Source: Actinomycetota bacterium (GTDB taxonomy: Bacteria; Actinomycetota; Coriobacteriia; Anaerosomatales; PHET01). Taken from it: a stretch of 64,000 bases of DNA. Location of the stretch: positions 77,032 to 141,031 of the forward strand of contig JAJUJM010000004.1 in assembly GCA_029265315.1 (NCBI GenBank), in the 5' to 3' direction. A program made the position numbers and the translations under genes. Of this stretch, positions 54,684 through 63,380 are shown piece after piece; positions within the stretch are counted from its first letter, which is position 1, and each line of letters opens with the position of its first letter. The notes under the pieces were generated by a model, which saw only the letters and a list, made by a program, of their open reading frames with translations, was not told the DNA's origin and ran no database searches.

Positions 54684-56944
54684 CGGGTGGCACCCTTGAC
54701 CCTGGGCGCCACGAACGCCGCCAGCGCCTCGGGTCGCACACGCAGTCCAGCACCCGGTGAGTAAAGCGGCACCGCCGTAGCAACGTCGATCGTCCCGCCG
54801 CCTGACACCGCATCGCGAACCACGACCGCGTCATCGCGCAACTCGACCACCCGAGTCACGATCCGACGGTACCCGTCGTGCGACCCGACGAAGCCGAGTG
54901 GCCCGAAATACGCACACACACCCGGTCGTGCTCCCTCAATCTGGAAGAGCCCGTGCGTCAGTAGCGCTGGCTCACGACCGTCGACGCGCGGCGCGTCGTG
55001 TGCGGCCACGCTGCGGTACTCATTGCGGCGTTCGGGCAGGTGCGTGTAGGCGTACGTGCCGGGGTCCATCGCCAGAGGACGCCGTTCGATCCACAGCTCC
55101 ATCGTCAGCTGATCGTTGTGTGAGTGCCCTCCCGCACCGTACTGTCCCACCTGACCGCAACGAATCGCGAGGAACAGTCCGCGCGCTCGCCACGTCCACA
55201 AACCGAAGTCCGGATAGCCTGCGATCACAAGATCGTCAAGGTAGCCCGAAGGTGCCTCGAAGCGTCGCTCGAGCGAGCCCTCACCAGTGCCATCACCAGC
55301 AGCTCGCACGCGTTCGAGCGCTTCGGCGAACACGCGCTCGTCACCCACGCGCACACCATGTGCGCGCCACGGAAGCGGCTCACCAACCACAGCGCGCCCA
55401 CCCAGCAGCGCGCGCAGCACGGCAGGTTCGACGGCGTCCTCCGCGAGAGCCTCAAGAGTCGCATCACCAGTCAGAACACCTGCAAGAGCAGCAAGGTGCC
55501 GCACGTCGAGATGCTCCTCGAGCGGCAGCGTGTGTTCCGCAGTACCGTCGTCCGCCTCGAACACCGCGGGCGCGACCCAGCCCTCGAGATTCGCGAACGT
55601 CGCCACGAGCTGCTGCTCGGTCATGGGCGTGAACACCGGCGCCACCTTGAAACCCCGCCCCGAATCGGTGTCGCCGAACTGCACGATACGCCCATCAGGC
55701 CGCACCGCATCCAGCGCGAACTGCGCGATGCGCGCCGCATGCTCCCCGTGAACCGCTGTCGCCACGTCCCCGGCGTTCACGGGCTCTGGCGGCTCGGGCA
55801 CGCTCACGTACGCTTCATCCCACGAACCCAGCCTTGCTGCTCGCCCGTCGGGAAGCGCCCGCACCACGGCAAGACCCCATAAGAGCAGCTCCGCGGAGAG
55901 CCGGTGATACGCCACCGAGCCCTCGAAATTGCCGCCATCGTCCTCGAACTGTCTGGGCAGCTCCTGTACGAGCGCCGCTGCCGCGAACGACAGCCACGAG
56001 TCAACCTCTGGCGAGCTGGGCAGGTACGCCCCCGCGAACGCAAGACCCGCGATGTTGCCCAGGTAGTGATTCGAGCGCAGGTCAGGGAACCACTCGAGGT
56101 TGCCCGCGATGAAGGCCGCGTGCTCGTGGACCGCGCGGGCAAGCGCGGCTTCGACCTCGGCGTCCGGCTCGAATCCCGCGGCTCGCGCGAGGTCGATGGC
56201 AAGACACCAGTTGGCGACACGGATGCCCACGTCCATCGTCACGTACCAGTTGCAGCCGAACCGCGGCGGGTTCGTAGCGGTGAAATCGAGGATCTCGTCG
56301 CAGATCTCGCGCCCCACGCGATCACGCTCGTCCGCCGGCAACGTAGCCGCCCACAACGCCAGCTGCGGGAGGTGCTGAGCGCGAGCAAGCTCCCACGGGA
56401 GCTTCACATCGGCGCCCGGCACGTCGCCATACACCGCGTCGCGGTACCAGACCTTCGGCGACCATCGGTACCCGGAGCGGTAGTCGCGATGCCAGTCAAT
56501 CGGCGAGTAGCCATCAGACACGAGTCTCCAGCGTCGCTGCGCCTCGGGCAGGTTGGGCTTGGTGACCCTTCCTGCGAGCCAGCGGCCCTCTGCGTCCGCA
56601 GTCACCCGTGGCCCGGGCTTGAAGCGGCGCCCTTCGGCTCCGGGTGCCTCGACGCCGTAGCCGACGTCCACCCAACCCGAGCCGAGCACGTCGAAGTGAT
56701 GCGCAAGGTAGAGCAGGCACGCGGCGGTGAACATGTCGTCGTCGGGCAAGCGGGCCGGAAGCGCGGCGAGACGCTCCAGGTGTTGCGGCCCTTCGACGGT
56801 ATAGGTGGTGCGAGCCAAGTCGCGCCTGCGCTCCGCGGGCGCCTCCAGCTTGCGCCGAGCGATGCCGATCGCCTTCGCGACAACAACGTGCGGAGGAAGC
56901 GCAAAGGCCCGTCGCACGAGGCGCTCGAGTTCCCGGCGGTTCAC
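54680..56944 (-). CDS. Heparinase II/III-like polysaccharide lyase family protein
   Basis: GTG 56944 is chosen because AAGGAG lies eight bases upstream and it overlaps the stop of the next gene (GTGA). The product has 754 residues. An alpha/alpha-toroid N-terminal region (for example FGCNWYVTMDVGIRVANWCLAIDLARAAGF and LRSNHYLGNIAGLAFAG) precedes a beta-rich C-terminal part (GAGGHSHNDQLTMELW with the His-Asn-Asp motif). Such proteins are common in exopolysaccharide loci, where they may cut or process uronic-acid-containing chains. There is no signal peptide, so a cytoplasmic or unusual location is implied. Confidence 0.87.
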   Translation of the reverse strand: MNRRELERLVRRAFALPPHVVVAKAIGIARRKLEAPAERRRDLARTTYTVEGPQHLERLAALPARLPDDDMFTAACLLYLAHHFDVLGSGWVDVGYGVEAPGAEGRRFKPGPRVTADAEGRWLAGRVTKPNLPEAQRRWRLVSDGYSPIDWHRDYRSGYRWSPKVWYRDAVYGDVPGADVKLPWELARAQHLPQLALWAATLPADERDRVGREICDEILDFTATNPPRFGCNWYVTMDVGIRVANWCLAIDLARAAGFEPDAEVEAALARAVHEHAAFIAGNLEWFPDLRSNHYLGNIAGLAFAGAYLPSSPEVDSWLSFAAAALVQELPRQFEDDGGNFEGSVAYHRLSAELLLWGLAVVRALPDGRAARLGSWDEAYVSVPEPPEPVNAGDVATAVHGEHAARIAQFALDAVRPDGRIVQFGDTDSGRGFKVAPVFTPMTEQQLVATFANLEGWVAPAVFEADDGTAEHTLPLEEHLDVRHLAALAGVLTGDATLEALAEDAVEPAVLRALLGGRAVVGEPLPWRAHGVRVGDERVFAEALERVRAAGDGTGEGSLERRFEAPSGYLDDLVIAGYPDFGLWTWRARGLFLAIRCGQVGQYGAGGHSHNDQLTMELWIERRPLAMDPGTYAYTHLPERRNEYRSVAAHDAPRVDGREPALLTHGLFQIEGARPGVCAYFGPLGFVGSHDGYRRIVTRVVELRDDAVVVRDAVSGGGTIDVATAVPLYSPGAGLRVRPEALAAFVAPRVKGATR

Positions 56945-58521
56945 GCGCACCGCTCCTTCAGCGCTTCGATGATCCGTCGAGTGTGCTCGCGCCACGTGTA
57001 GTGCGCAAGCACCTCCTCACGGGCCGCCGCGCCCAGCCGCGCTCGGCGCTCCGGGTCGTCGATGAGCACAGCAAGGCCCTCGACGAGCGCATCAGCGTCG
57101 CCGGGCTTCACCAACCATGCCGTGACATCGTGCTCGAGCACTTCACCTATCTGGTCGAGGTCGCTTGCCACGATCCCGCGCCCCATGGCCATGTACTCGA
57201 AGAGCTTCGTGGGCGAGCCGAAGAACGGCGTGCCATCGGGGTTGGGCACGTGCGGCGATGCGAGGATATCCATTGCGGCAAGGTGCGCTGGCCCCTGCTC
57301 CTGCGGCACGAGCCCGGTCAGCACGACCTGCTCGCTGATGTCGTGCCGCTGAATCGCCTCGCGCACCTCAGGCATCGTCACGCCATCGCCCACCATCAGC
57401 AGACGAGTGGTTTCGCGCAGCTCAGGGCGGCTGGCGAGCAGCCGACCATACGCTTCAGCCAAGACCTCGGCGCCGTGCCAACGCCCGAAGGTGCCGATGA
57501 AGCCGATGACGGTGCGGTCGCCCAGGCCGAGCGCCTCGCGCACCGATGAACCATCGACGTCGGGTGCGTAGCGCTGGGGGTCGACACCGTTCGGGTTCAC
57601 GAGGATCTTGGCCGCCTCGATGCCGCGCTCCACGAGCTCATCGCGAAGTGGCGCACTCACAACCACGATCAGGTCCGCGCCGTCGAGAACCGCATGCTCG
57701 ACCTGAAGCGAGAAGTCTTCATGACGAAGCGCCCTGCCCCAGTGTCGCGCGACCCACGCCTCCGAGCCGTTGTACTCGCACACGAACGGGATCTCCAGCC
57801 TGCGTGCGGTATGCAGCCCGGTGGCGTTGGAGAGGCTGTAGCGTTGGTACAAGAAGGAGAATTGCCTGTCTCCCAGCAAGCGGGGCAGCTCTCGCTCCAG
57901 GTGCTCTCCGCTACTGGCGACCCACATCTCGGGGAAGTCACGGTACCGGGGATCGGGCCGCCACACGATCGTCTCGATGTCCTCACGAACCGTGGGGATC
58001 AGATCGCTCGTCACGAAGAGCGGGGCACCGCAGAACGCATCGAGGTTGTTCAGCACGCCGGCGATGTGGCCGACCGAGCCGCCGGACACGAGTCCGTAGA
58101 CCGCGTCGGTCCTCAGGTACAAGACTGGCTTGGTCAAGTCCAGCTGGCCGCCGCACCCGTCCGCCTTCTGGGGCAGGCCGGCGATGATGCGACGCCTGAG
58201 CGCCCCTTGGCTGAACAGGTCACGGACGAAGTTGCGGGTGAGGACGACGAGGTAGCCCAGCGTGATGCGCTGGACGCCGCCTTCAAGATCAACGATCGTC
58301 GCGCTCCCCCGACTCATGTAGCGAAGCAGAAGTGCTGCGGGCAGCAACCTGCTGAACGTTGCGAGCGAGGGCACGACCATCTCGCTCGACTGATAGGCGC
58401 CCAACCGCCGAATGACTCCACCACCCAACGCAAGCTGCTTGAGCTCTGCGAAGGTCATGACCTCGTAGCCGCCTGTAAGCTGCCCGTCCTCGGGCACCAT
58501 GTTCAAGACCCTCAGGTGCAC
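56941..58521 (-). CDS. Family 4 glycosyltransferase
   Basis: GTG 58521 is chosen because it follows the methyltransferase stop by 13 bases and has GGGAG upstream. An ATG at 58500 is also possible. The product has 526 residues. A long N-terminal half contains membrane-associated segments (LPAALLLRYMSRGSATIV region). The C-terminal donor domain shows VIGFIGTFGRWHGAEVLAEAY, VLTGLVPQEQGPAHLAAMD and FFGSPTKLFEYMAMGRGIVASD. It probably acts on exopolysaccharide repeat units. Acceptor and donor are unknown. Confidence 0.89.
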   Translation of the reverse strand: MHLRVLNMVPEDGQLTGGYEVMTFAELKQLALGGGVIRRLGAYQSSEMVVPSLATFSRLLPAALLLRYMSRGSATIVDLEGGVQRITLGYLVVLTRNFVRDLFSQGALRRRIIAGLPQKADGCGGQLDLTKPVLYLRTDAVYGLVSGGSVGHIAGVLNNLDAFCGAPLFVTSDLIPTVREDIETIVWRPDPRYRDFPEMWVASSGEHLERELPRLLGDRQFSFLYQRYSLSNATGLHTARRLEIPFVCEYNGSEAWVARHWGRALRHEDFSLQVEHAVLDGADLIVVVSAPLRDELVERGIEAAKILVNPNGVDPQRYAPDVDGSSVREALGLGDRTVIGFIGTFGRWHGAEVLAEAYGRLLASRPELRETTRLLMVGDGVTMPEVREAIQRHDISEQVVLTGLVPQEQGPAHLAAMDILASPHVPNPDGTPFFGSPTKLFEYMAMGRGIVASDLDQIGEVLEHDVTAWLVKPGDADALVEGLAVLIDDPERRARLGAAAREEVLAHYTWREHTRRIIEALKERCA

Positions 58522-58534
58522 GTCGCCTATCTCC

Positions 58535-59374
58535 CTAGTCCTTGACTGCGTGTGCGATGACGTACCAGCCGGCAACACTCGCGACGGCGTCGAGCGCCCG
58601 CTGTGGCACCCTGCGCCACAACCAGCCGAGCTTGCCGGGCGCCGGAAGGTCCTCGATCGTGAGCTTGCGTACCCACGTGCCGTCGGCGCGCAGTCCTGCG
58701 CGCGCCAACAGTCGCTTCACTTCGGAGCGGCTGTAGACGTTCACGAGCGGCCGACCAGTACCTGTCGTGTACTCGATGTCTGATCTGATGTCGGCCATCG
58801 TCTCTCGACGCCAGCGCCCCGTGAGCAGGTAGGTGAAGACGTACAGCGTGATCGCGTGGAAGATCGAATGCCTGTCATACACGAGCACCCAGAAGCTTCC
58901 GCCCGGCACCAGCACGCGAGCCACCTCACGAAACGCAGCTTCGATGTCTGGGGTGTGATGCAGCACTCCATTCGAATACACGGCGTCGAACGATTCGTCC
59001 GCAAACGGGAGTCGTTCGCAGTCGCCCTGCACGATCGTCGGATGGAAGCCGTAGAAGCCCAAGTGGGTTCTCGCCCGCTCTATGTTCTCCGGGGTCAGGT
59101 CCAAGCCCGTGTACTCGGCGCCTTCGTTGCAGAACGTATATGCGTCGTATCCGGCTCCGCAGCCCACCTCAAGGACTCGCTGCCCCTTGAACGATGCGAA
59201 GGGAACCACCTCGAACAGCCATGGCTGCTCGTAACAAGTCCGCTTCTCCAACACGCGGTCGAAGAACTCCCTCGTGCCCGGTTGGGCGCCGTCGCCGAAG
59301 GTCATGCCCGCAGGGCACGCCCCCCATGTGGCCTGGGCCTCTGCCTTCTTGTCGCAATCAGGCTCTGTCGCCAC
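58535..59374 (-). CDS. SAM-dependent methyltransferase (class I)
   Basis: GTG 59374 is chosen because GAGGGGG lies six bases upstream and sits inside the end of the preceding gene (17-base overlap). The product has 279 residues. The SAM-binding motif I is VLEVGCGAGYD, followed by GLDLTPENIERA, a post-motif LPFADESFDAVYSNGVLHH and LVPGGSFWVLVYDR. It belongs to the Methyltransf_11/25 type and probably methylates a sugar or glycan end. It lies in the polysaccharide operon. Confidence 0.9.
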   Translation of the reverse strand: MATEPDCDKKAEAQATWGACPAGMTFGDGAQPGTREFFDRVLEKRTCYEQPWLFEVVPFASFKGQRVLEVGCGAGYDAYTFCNEGAEYTGLDLTPENIERARTHLGFYGFHPTIVQGDCERLPFADESFDAVYSNGVLHHTPDIEAAFREVARVLVPGGSFWVLVYDRHSIFHAITLYVFTYLLTGRWRRETMADIRSDIEYTTGTGRPLVNVYSRSEVKRLLARAGLRADGTWVRKLTIEDLPAPGKLGWLWRRVPQRALDAVASVAGWYVIAHAVKD

Positions 59375-60179
59375 CGCTGTCCCCCTCGTCATCGAGTGTC
59401 GCCGCAAGCATGAACGATGATGCGAGAGCCGGCATCCAGGTACCAAGAGCTCTATTGAGTGCGGTCGGCCACGCGAAGCCGGTGAAGAACAGGTTCGACG
59501 CCGGGCCCGCGAACAGCACCGTTCCATCGCGGTCTGCCAGCTCGAAGCCCGCCGCCTGAATCCGCCGCGCCAGCGAGCCCCACGTGAACCGCTGAACGTG
59601 AGGTGACGAGTCCAAGCTACTGGGATGGTCATATGAGAACGGAAGTGACGCCGTCCGGGCCTTCAGGGCGAACGCAAGCCGTTGGATCCGGAGAATCTCG
59701 AGGAGGCGGCCAAGCCGCATGCGGTTCCACAGGAACGCCTCGAACTCGTACCACCCGTATCCGTTCGGGACCGTGACCAGCAGCTTCCCGCCGGGTGCCA
59801 ACAGCTGACGAACGGTGGCCAGCAGCGCGTCGATCCCCGCGTCAGGAATGTGCTCGAGCACCTCGGAGAGAATGATGGCGTCAAACTTCCCTGGAAGCGT
59901 CGCGGCGTCGACCGTCCGCAAGCGCTCGGCGTCAAAACCCTCAGCGGCGAGTAGCCCCCGCCCGTACTCGATGCTCGCCGCATCGGTGTCCACGCCCATC
60001 GCGTCCCAACCCGCACGGACGAGCGGCAGCGTGATCATGTAGCCAGTACCGCATCCAATCTCGAGAACGCGGTCATCGTGATCAAGGTGACAGGCGATCC
60101 ACTCGAGTCGCTTCACGTGCCCGTAGATGTTCTCCGGAAGGCCGAACTCGGGCGGAGGAGTCATCGCGACGGTCCTCAT
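59358..60179 (-). CDS. SAM-dependent methyltransferase (class I)
   Basis: ATG 60179 is chosen because it overlaps the flippase stop (ATGA). A 129-residue upstream extension is antisense noise within the flippase gene. The product has 273 residues. Motif I is VLEIGCGTGYM, followed by GVDTDAASIEYGR and AIILSEVLEHIPDAGI, typical of UbiG/COQ5-like enzymes in glycan clusters. The C-terminal region includes a hydrophobic stretch (NLFFTGFAWPTALNRALGTW) that may contact the membrane. Substrate unknown. Confidence 0.88.
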   Translation of the reverse strand: MRTVAMTPPPEFGLPENIYGHVKRLEWIACHLDHDDRVLEIGCGTGYMITLPLVRAGWDAMGVDTDAASIEYGRGLLAAEGFDAERLRTVDAATLPGKFDAIILSEVLEHIPDAGIDALLATVRQLLAPGGKLLVTVPNGYGWYEFEAFLWNRMRLGRLLEILRIQRLAFALKARTASLPFSYDHPSSLDSSPHVQRFTWGSLARRIQAAGFELADRDGTVLFAGPASNLFFTGFAWPTALNRALGTWMPALASSFMLAATLDDEGDSGGDRA

Positions 60180-61486
60180 GCAGCCACGGTCCTTGAGCGG
60201 CGTCGAATGTAGACCATACTCATCAGCAGCATCATCGTGTACGCGACTGTCGAGGCGATCGAAGCGCCGACGATGCCAAGCGTCGGCAACAGCCACAGAT
60301 TGAGTCCTATGTTCGCGACCGAGGCGACAGCAGGCGACCAGATCGCTATGGGTAGCATGCCCTCTGATGCGAAGTAGTTCATGAGAATCGTGTTGACTCC
60401 CAACGCGAACACGCCGGGCAGGAGCCACCAGAACGCCTCGACCGATGGAGAGAACGCTTCTCCGTAGAGCAGGCCCACGACAGGCTTGGCAAGCACCCCT
60501 GCCGCGATGACGAGTCCCGCCGACACGAGTGCGATCCACCTGGTCATGCTCTTCGCCTTCGCCCACCGCTCGGCCGAGTCTTGGGTGGCGCTGAGCCGGG
60601 GGAACGCGATCGATCCCGCCACGACGGGAAGCATATAGACCATCTCGGCCATCGAGGCCGCGATCGAGTACTGGCCCGTGGGCCCGTCACCCAGAAGGTA
60701 GCTGCACAGGAGTACGTCGGCTTTGATGACGGTGAAGGCGAAAAACGCGGCGACGTAGGCGCGAAAACCGTAGCCCAGGTGCTCATGAAGCATCGTCCCA
60801 GAGACGCGCACCGGCCCCCGAAGATGTGGGCGCAGCTTCACGAGGCACCACACCGCGGCGATCACGGTGGTCGCAAGCCCAGCGATGGCGACCGCCTCAA
60901 CGCTGACGAGCCCGCCCGCGATGATGAGGGCGAGCATCACGATCATCCCGATGCGTACGCCGAGTTCGATGACGTTGTATGCGCGCACCTGCTGAATCCC
61001 CATGAGCAGGTTCTGGAGCAGCAGATACGTGAGCCCCAGCGGGATGCCGGCGAGCGCGAGCCACAGGTACACGCCGTCGACCGGCGACAGCGAAGGCCAG
61101 ATCGACATCACGAGGCCGGCCGCGACGCTCACCGCTGTGGCCCCCCCGAGACTCACCAGCAGGCTGTTACCCACGAGCGTGGGCAACAGGTCGTGCTTCT
61201 TCGCGACATAGTAGGTATTGGACGCGTGCAGACCCAGATTCCCGAACTGCACGCCCACGGCGGTCAGCGCGGCGATCGCGGCCTGCAGACCCCGCCCCTC
61301 GGGCCCCAGCGAACGTGCGATCAAGACACTCGTCACCAGTCCGATCGCGATGAGCGCGACGCGCGTAGCCATCGTCTCGCCCACTTTGTGAGCGAAGTCG
61401 GAGCCGATGATGCGTTCCACCCGGCCGCGTGCCCAGCCGGGCAGCCGCTCGGTCCAAGCGTGGCCGGATGTCGCCTCAGGCGTCAC
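60176..61486 (-). CDS. Polysaccharide flippase (Wzx/MurJ superfamily)
   Basis: The protein has 436 residues with about 12-14 hydrophobic segments, GTG start, overlapping the asparagine synthase gene end by 11 bases. It shows the N-terminal VLIARSLGPEGRGLQAAI motif of the oligosaccharide flippase family (PF01943/PF13440), with NTYYVAKK and a central LLQNLLMGIQQVRAYN. It moves undecaprenyl-linked repeat units outward. No dedicated Wzy polymerase lies in this right-hand operon, so one of the O-ligase/Wzy-like proteins at 1413 or 11854 might supply that step. Confidence 0.9.
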   Translation of the reverse strand: MTPEATSGHAWTERLPGWARGRVERIIGSDFAHKVGETMATRVALIAIGLVTSVLIARSLGPEGRGLQAAIAALTAVGVQFGNLGLHASNTYYVAKKHDLLPTLVGNSLLVSLGGATAVSVAAGLVMSIWPSLSPVDGVYLWLALAGIPLGLTYLLLQNLLMGIQQVRAYNVIELGVRIGMIVMLALIIAGGLVSVEAVAIAGLATTVIAAVWCLVKLRPHLRGPVRVSGTMLHEHLGYGFRAYVAAFFAFTVIKADVLLCSYLLGDGPTGQYSIAASMAEMVYMLPVVAGSIAFPRLSATQDSAERWAKAKSMTRWIALVSAGLVIAAGVLAKPVVGLLYGEAFSPSVEAFWWLLPGVFALGVNTILMNYFASEGMLPIAIWSPAVASVANIGLNLWLLPTLGIVGASIASTVAYTMMLLMSMVYIRRRSRTVAA

Positions 61487-63380
61487 GCACGAACCGCTTC
61501 CACCACATCGCGAAGTTCAGCAGGTACCACACCTCAGCCAGGTAGCCCGCATCGAACAGGCGCATGACCTCGGCCTTGTCGAAGAAGTCCGTCTCGTCGC
61601 AGAACTCCTCGAGTTCCTCGCGGGCCCTGTCCCCCAGCTCCTCGAACATCCACTCGTAGACCGGCACGCCGAAGCCCTGCTTCGGGCGGTCGATGAGCTC
61701 GTCTGGGATCACGCCACGCACGGCCTTCTTGAGAATGTGCTTGAAGGTGCCGCCGCCGGTCTTGATGCGCTCCGGGATTCCCATGGCGAACTCGACGAAG
61801 CGGTAGTCCAAGAAGGGCACGCGCCCCTCGAGCGACACGCCCATGCTCATCTTGTCCACGCGCATGAGCAGCAGCTCCGGCAGGCGCATCGACAGGTCCA
61901 TGTACGACATCCAGCCCAGGCGCGAGGGCTGCTTGGCGCCTGCGCGGTAGCGCTTCCAAACGGGCTCGATGACCTCCCAGGAGGTGCGCCCGGCGAACTT
62001 CGTGCGCAGCCTCGGCGACAGGATGCGGTGTTTCATCGTGTCGGTGAACGCCTCCGCGCCACCCCAGAAGATGCGCTCGCCGTTCGCGCCGCGCCGCAGG
62101 TACTCGTAGGGCAGCCCCTGGTCCTTGCCAAGCGCCTTCGCCAGCGCGAGCCCGGCCTTCTTGACGAAGCGCGGTACCGGCAGGTCGTTCATGCGTTGCA
62201 GGTCGAGGCGGGTCTTCCACCACGGGTAGCCGTAGAACAGCTCGTCAGACCCCTCGCCCACCTGGCACACGATGACGCCGTTGTCGCGTGCGAGCTTGCT
62301 CACGTAGTAGACCGGCACGCACACCGGGTCCGCGATGGGCTCGTCCTGCAGCCACACCATCCGCGGAAGGAAGTCGATGAGGTGCTTCGGGGTGAGCAGC
62401 AGCTCGTGGTGGTCGGCGCCGACCTGTTCGGCCATCCGGCGGGCGAAGTGCAGCTCGTTCTGGTAGCTGTCGTACTCGCCCTCGTAGCCGATCGAGAACG
62501 TCTTGACCGGCCCGCCCTCGCCCTCGCTGAACAGTGCGGCGTTGGTCGAAGAGTCGATGCCGCCGGACAGGAACACGCCCACCGGCACGTCGGCGATCTT
62601 GCGTAGCTTCACCGCGGTGCGCAGCTCCTCGAGCAGGCGCTTCGCGATGTCGTCCTCGCTCATGTCACCAAGGTCCTCGGCGTTGGCCGCAGCATCCCAG
62701 TAGCGCTGCTCCTCGATCGCGCCGTCCTCGGTGATGCGCATCCACGTGGCGGCCGGCATCTTGCGGATGCCCTGGAACAGCGTCATTGGCGCAGGAGTCG
62801 TGAGGAAGGAGAGGTAGTGGAAGAACGCCTCCTCGTCGACCGCGCGCTTCTGGTCGGGGTCTTCGAGCAGCGCCTTGATCTCGCTCGCGAAGACGATGCG
62901 CCCGTCGTGGATCGAGTAGTAGATTGGCTTGATGCCGATGCGGTCCCGGACGAGCCACAGCTCGCGGGTGCGGCCATCCCACAGGGCGATACCGAACATG
63001 CCCCTGAAGCGGTGGATGCACTCGATGCCCCACTGCTCGAACGCGTGGATGATGACTTCCGTGTCCGAGTGGTCGGTCTTCCACGTGTGCCCACCCAGCG
63101 CTTCGAGCTCCGCGCGGATGTCGGCGTGGTTGTAGATCTCGCCGTTGAAGACGACGACGATGCTGCCGTCCTCGTTGGCCATGGGCTGGTTGGCGACGGT
63201 CGACAGGTCGATGATCGACAAGCGGCGGTGACCCAAGCCGATGCGCCCGTCGTCGGCGACCCACGTCTCGCCGCCGTCCGGGCCGCGGTGGACCATCGTG
63301 TCGCGCATGCGGGTGATGTAGGACTCGGTGACTTCGAAGTCCGAGCCTTGGAAGACGAGCGCACCGACGATGCCGCACAT
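61476..63380 (-). CDS. asnB: Glutamine-hydrolysing asparagine synthase family amidotransferase
   Basis: The protein has 634 residues. The class II glutaminase domain starts with the catalytic Cys2 (MCGIVGA), followed by HRGPD, FNGEIYN and SDTEVI. The synthetase domain carries the ATP-binding SGGIDSS at 272-278 and GEGSDELFYGY. Such AsnB-like proteins are frequent in exopolysaccharide and O-antigen loci, where they may amidate uronic acids rather than aspartate, as with WbpS-type enzymes. The context favours that, and true asparagine synthesis remains possible. The ATG overlaps the oxidoreductase stop by one base (TGATG). Confidence 0.93.
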   Translation of the reverse strand: MCGIVGALVFQGSDFEVTESYITRMRDTMVHRGPDGGETWVADDGRIGLGHRRLSIIDLSTVANQPMANEDGSIVVVFNGEIYNHADIRAELEALGGHTWKTDHSDTEVIIHAFEQWGIECIHRFRGMFGIALWDGRTRELWLVRDRIGIKPIYYSIHDGRIVFASEIKALLEDPDQKRAVDEEAFFHYLSFLTTPAPMTLFQGIRKMPAATWMRITEDGAIEEQRYWDAAANAEDLGDMSEDDIAKRLLEELRTAVKLRKIADVPVGVFLSGGIDSSTNAALFSEGEGGPVKTFSIGYEGEYDSYQNELHFARRMAEQVGADHHELLLTPKHLIDFLPRMVWLQDEPIADPVCVPVYYVSKLARDNGVIVCQVGEGSDELFYGYPWWKTRLDLQRMNDLPVPRFVKKAGLALAKALGKDQGLPYEYLRRGANGERIFWGGAEAFTDTMKHRILSPRLRTKFAGRTSWEVIEPVWKRYRAGAKQPSRLGWMSYMDLSMRLPELLLMRVDKMSMGVSLEGRVPFLDYRFVEFAMGIPERIKTGGGTFKHILKKAVRGVIPDELIDRPKQGFGVPVYEWMFEELGDRAREELEEFCDETDFFDKAEVMRLFDAGYLAEVWYLLNFAMWWKRFVRDA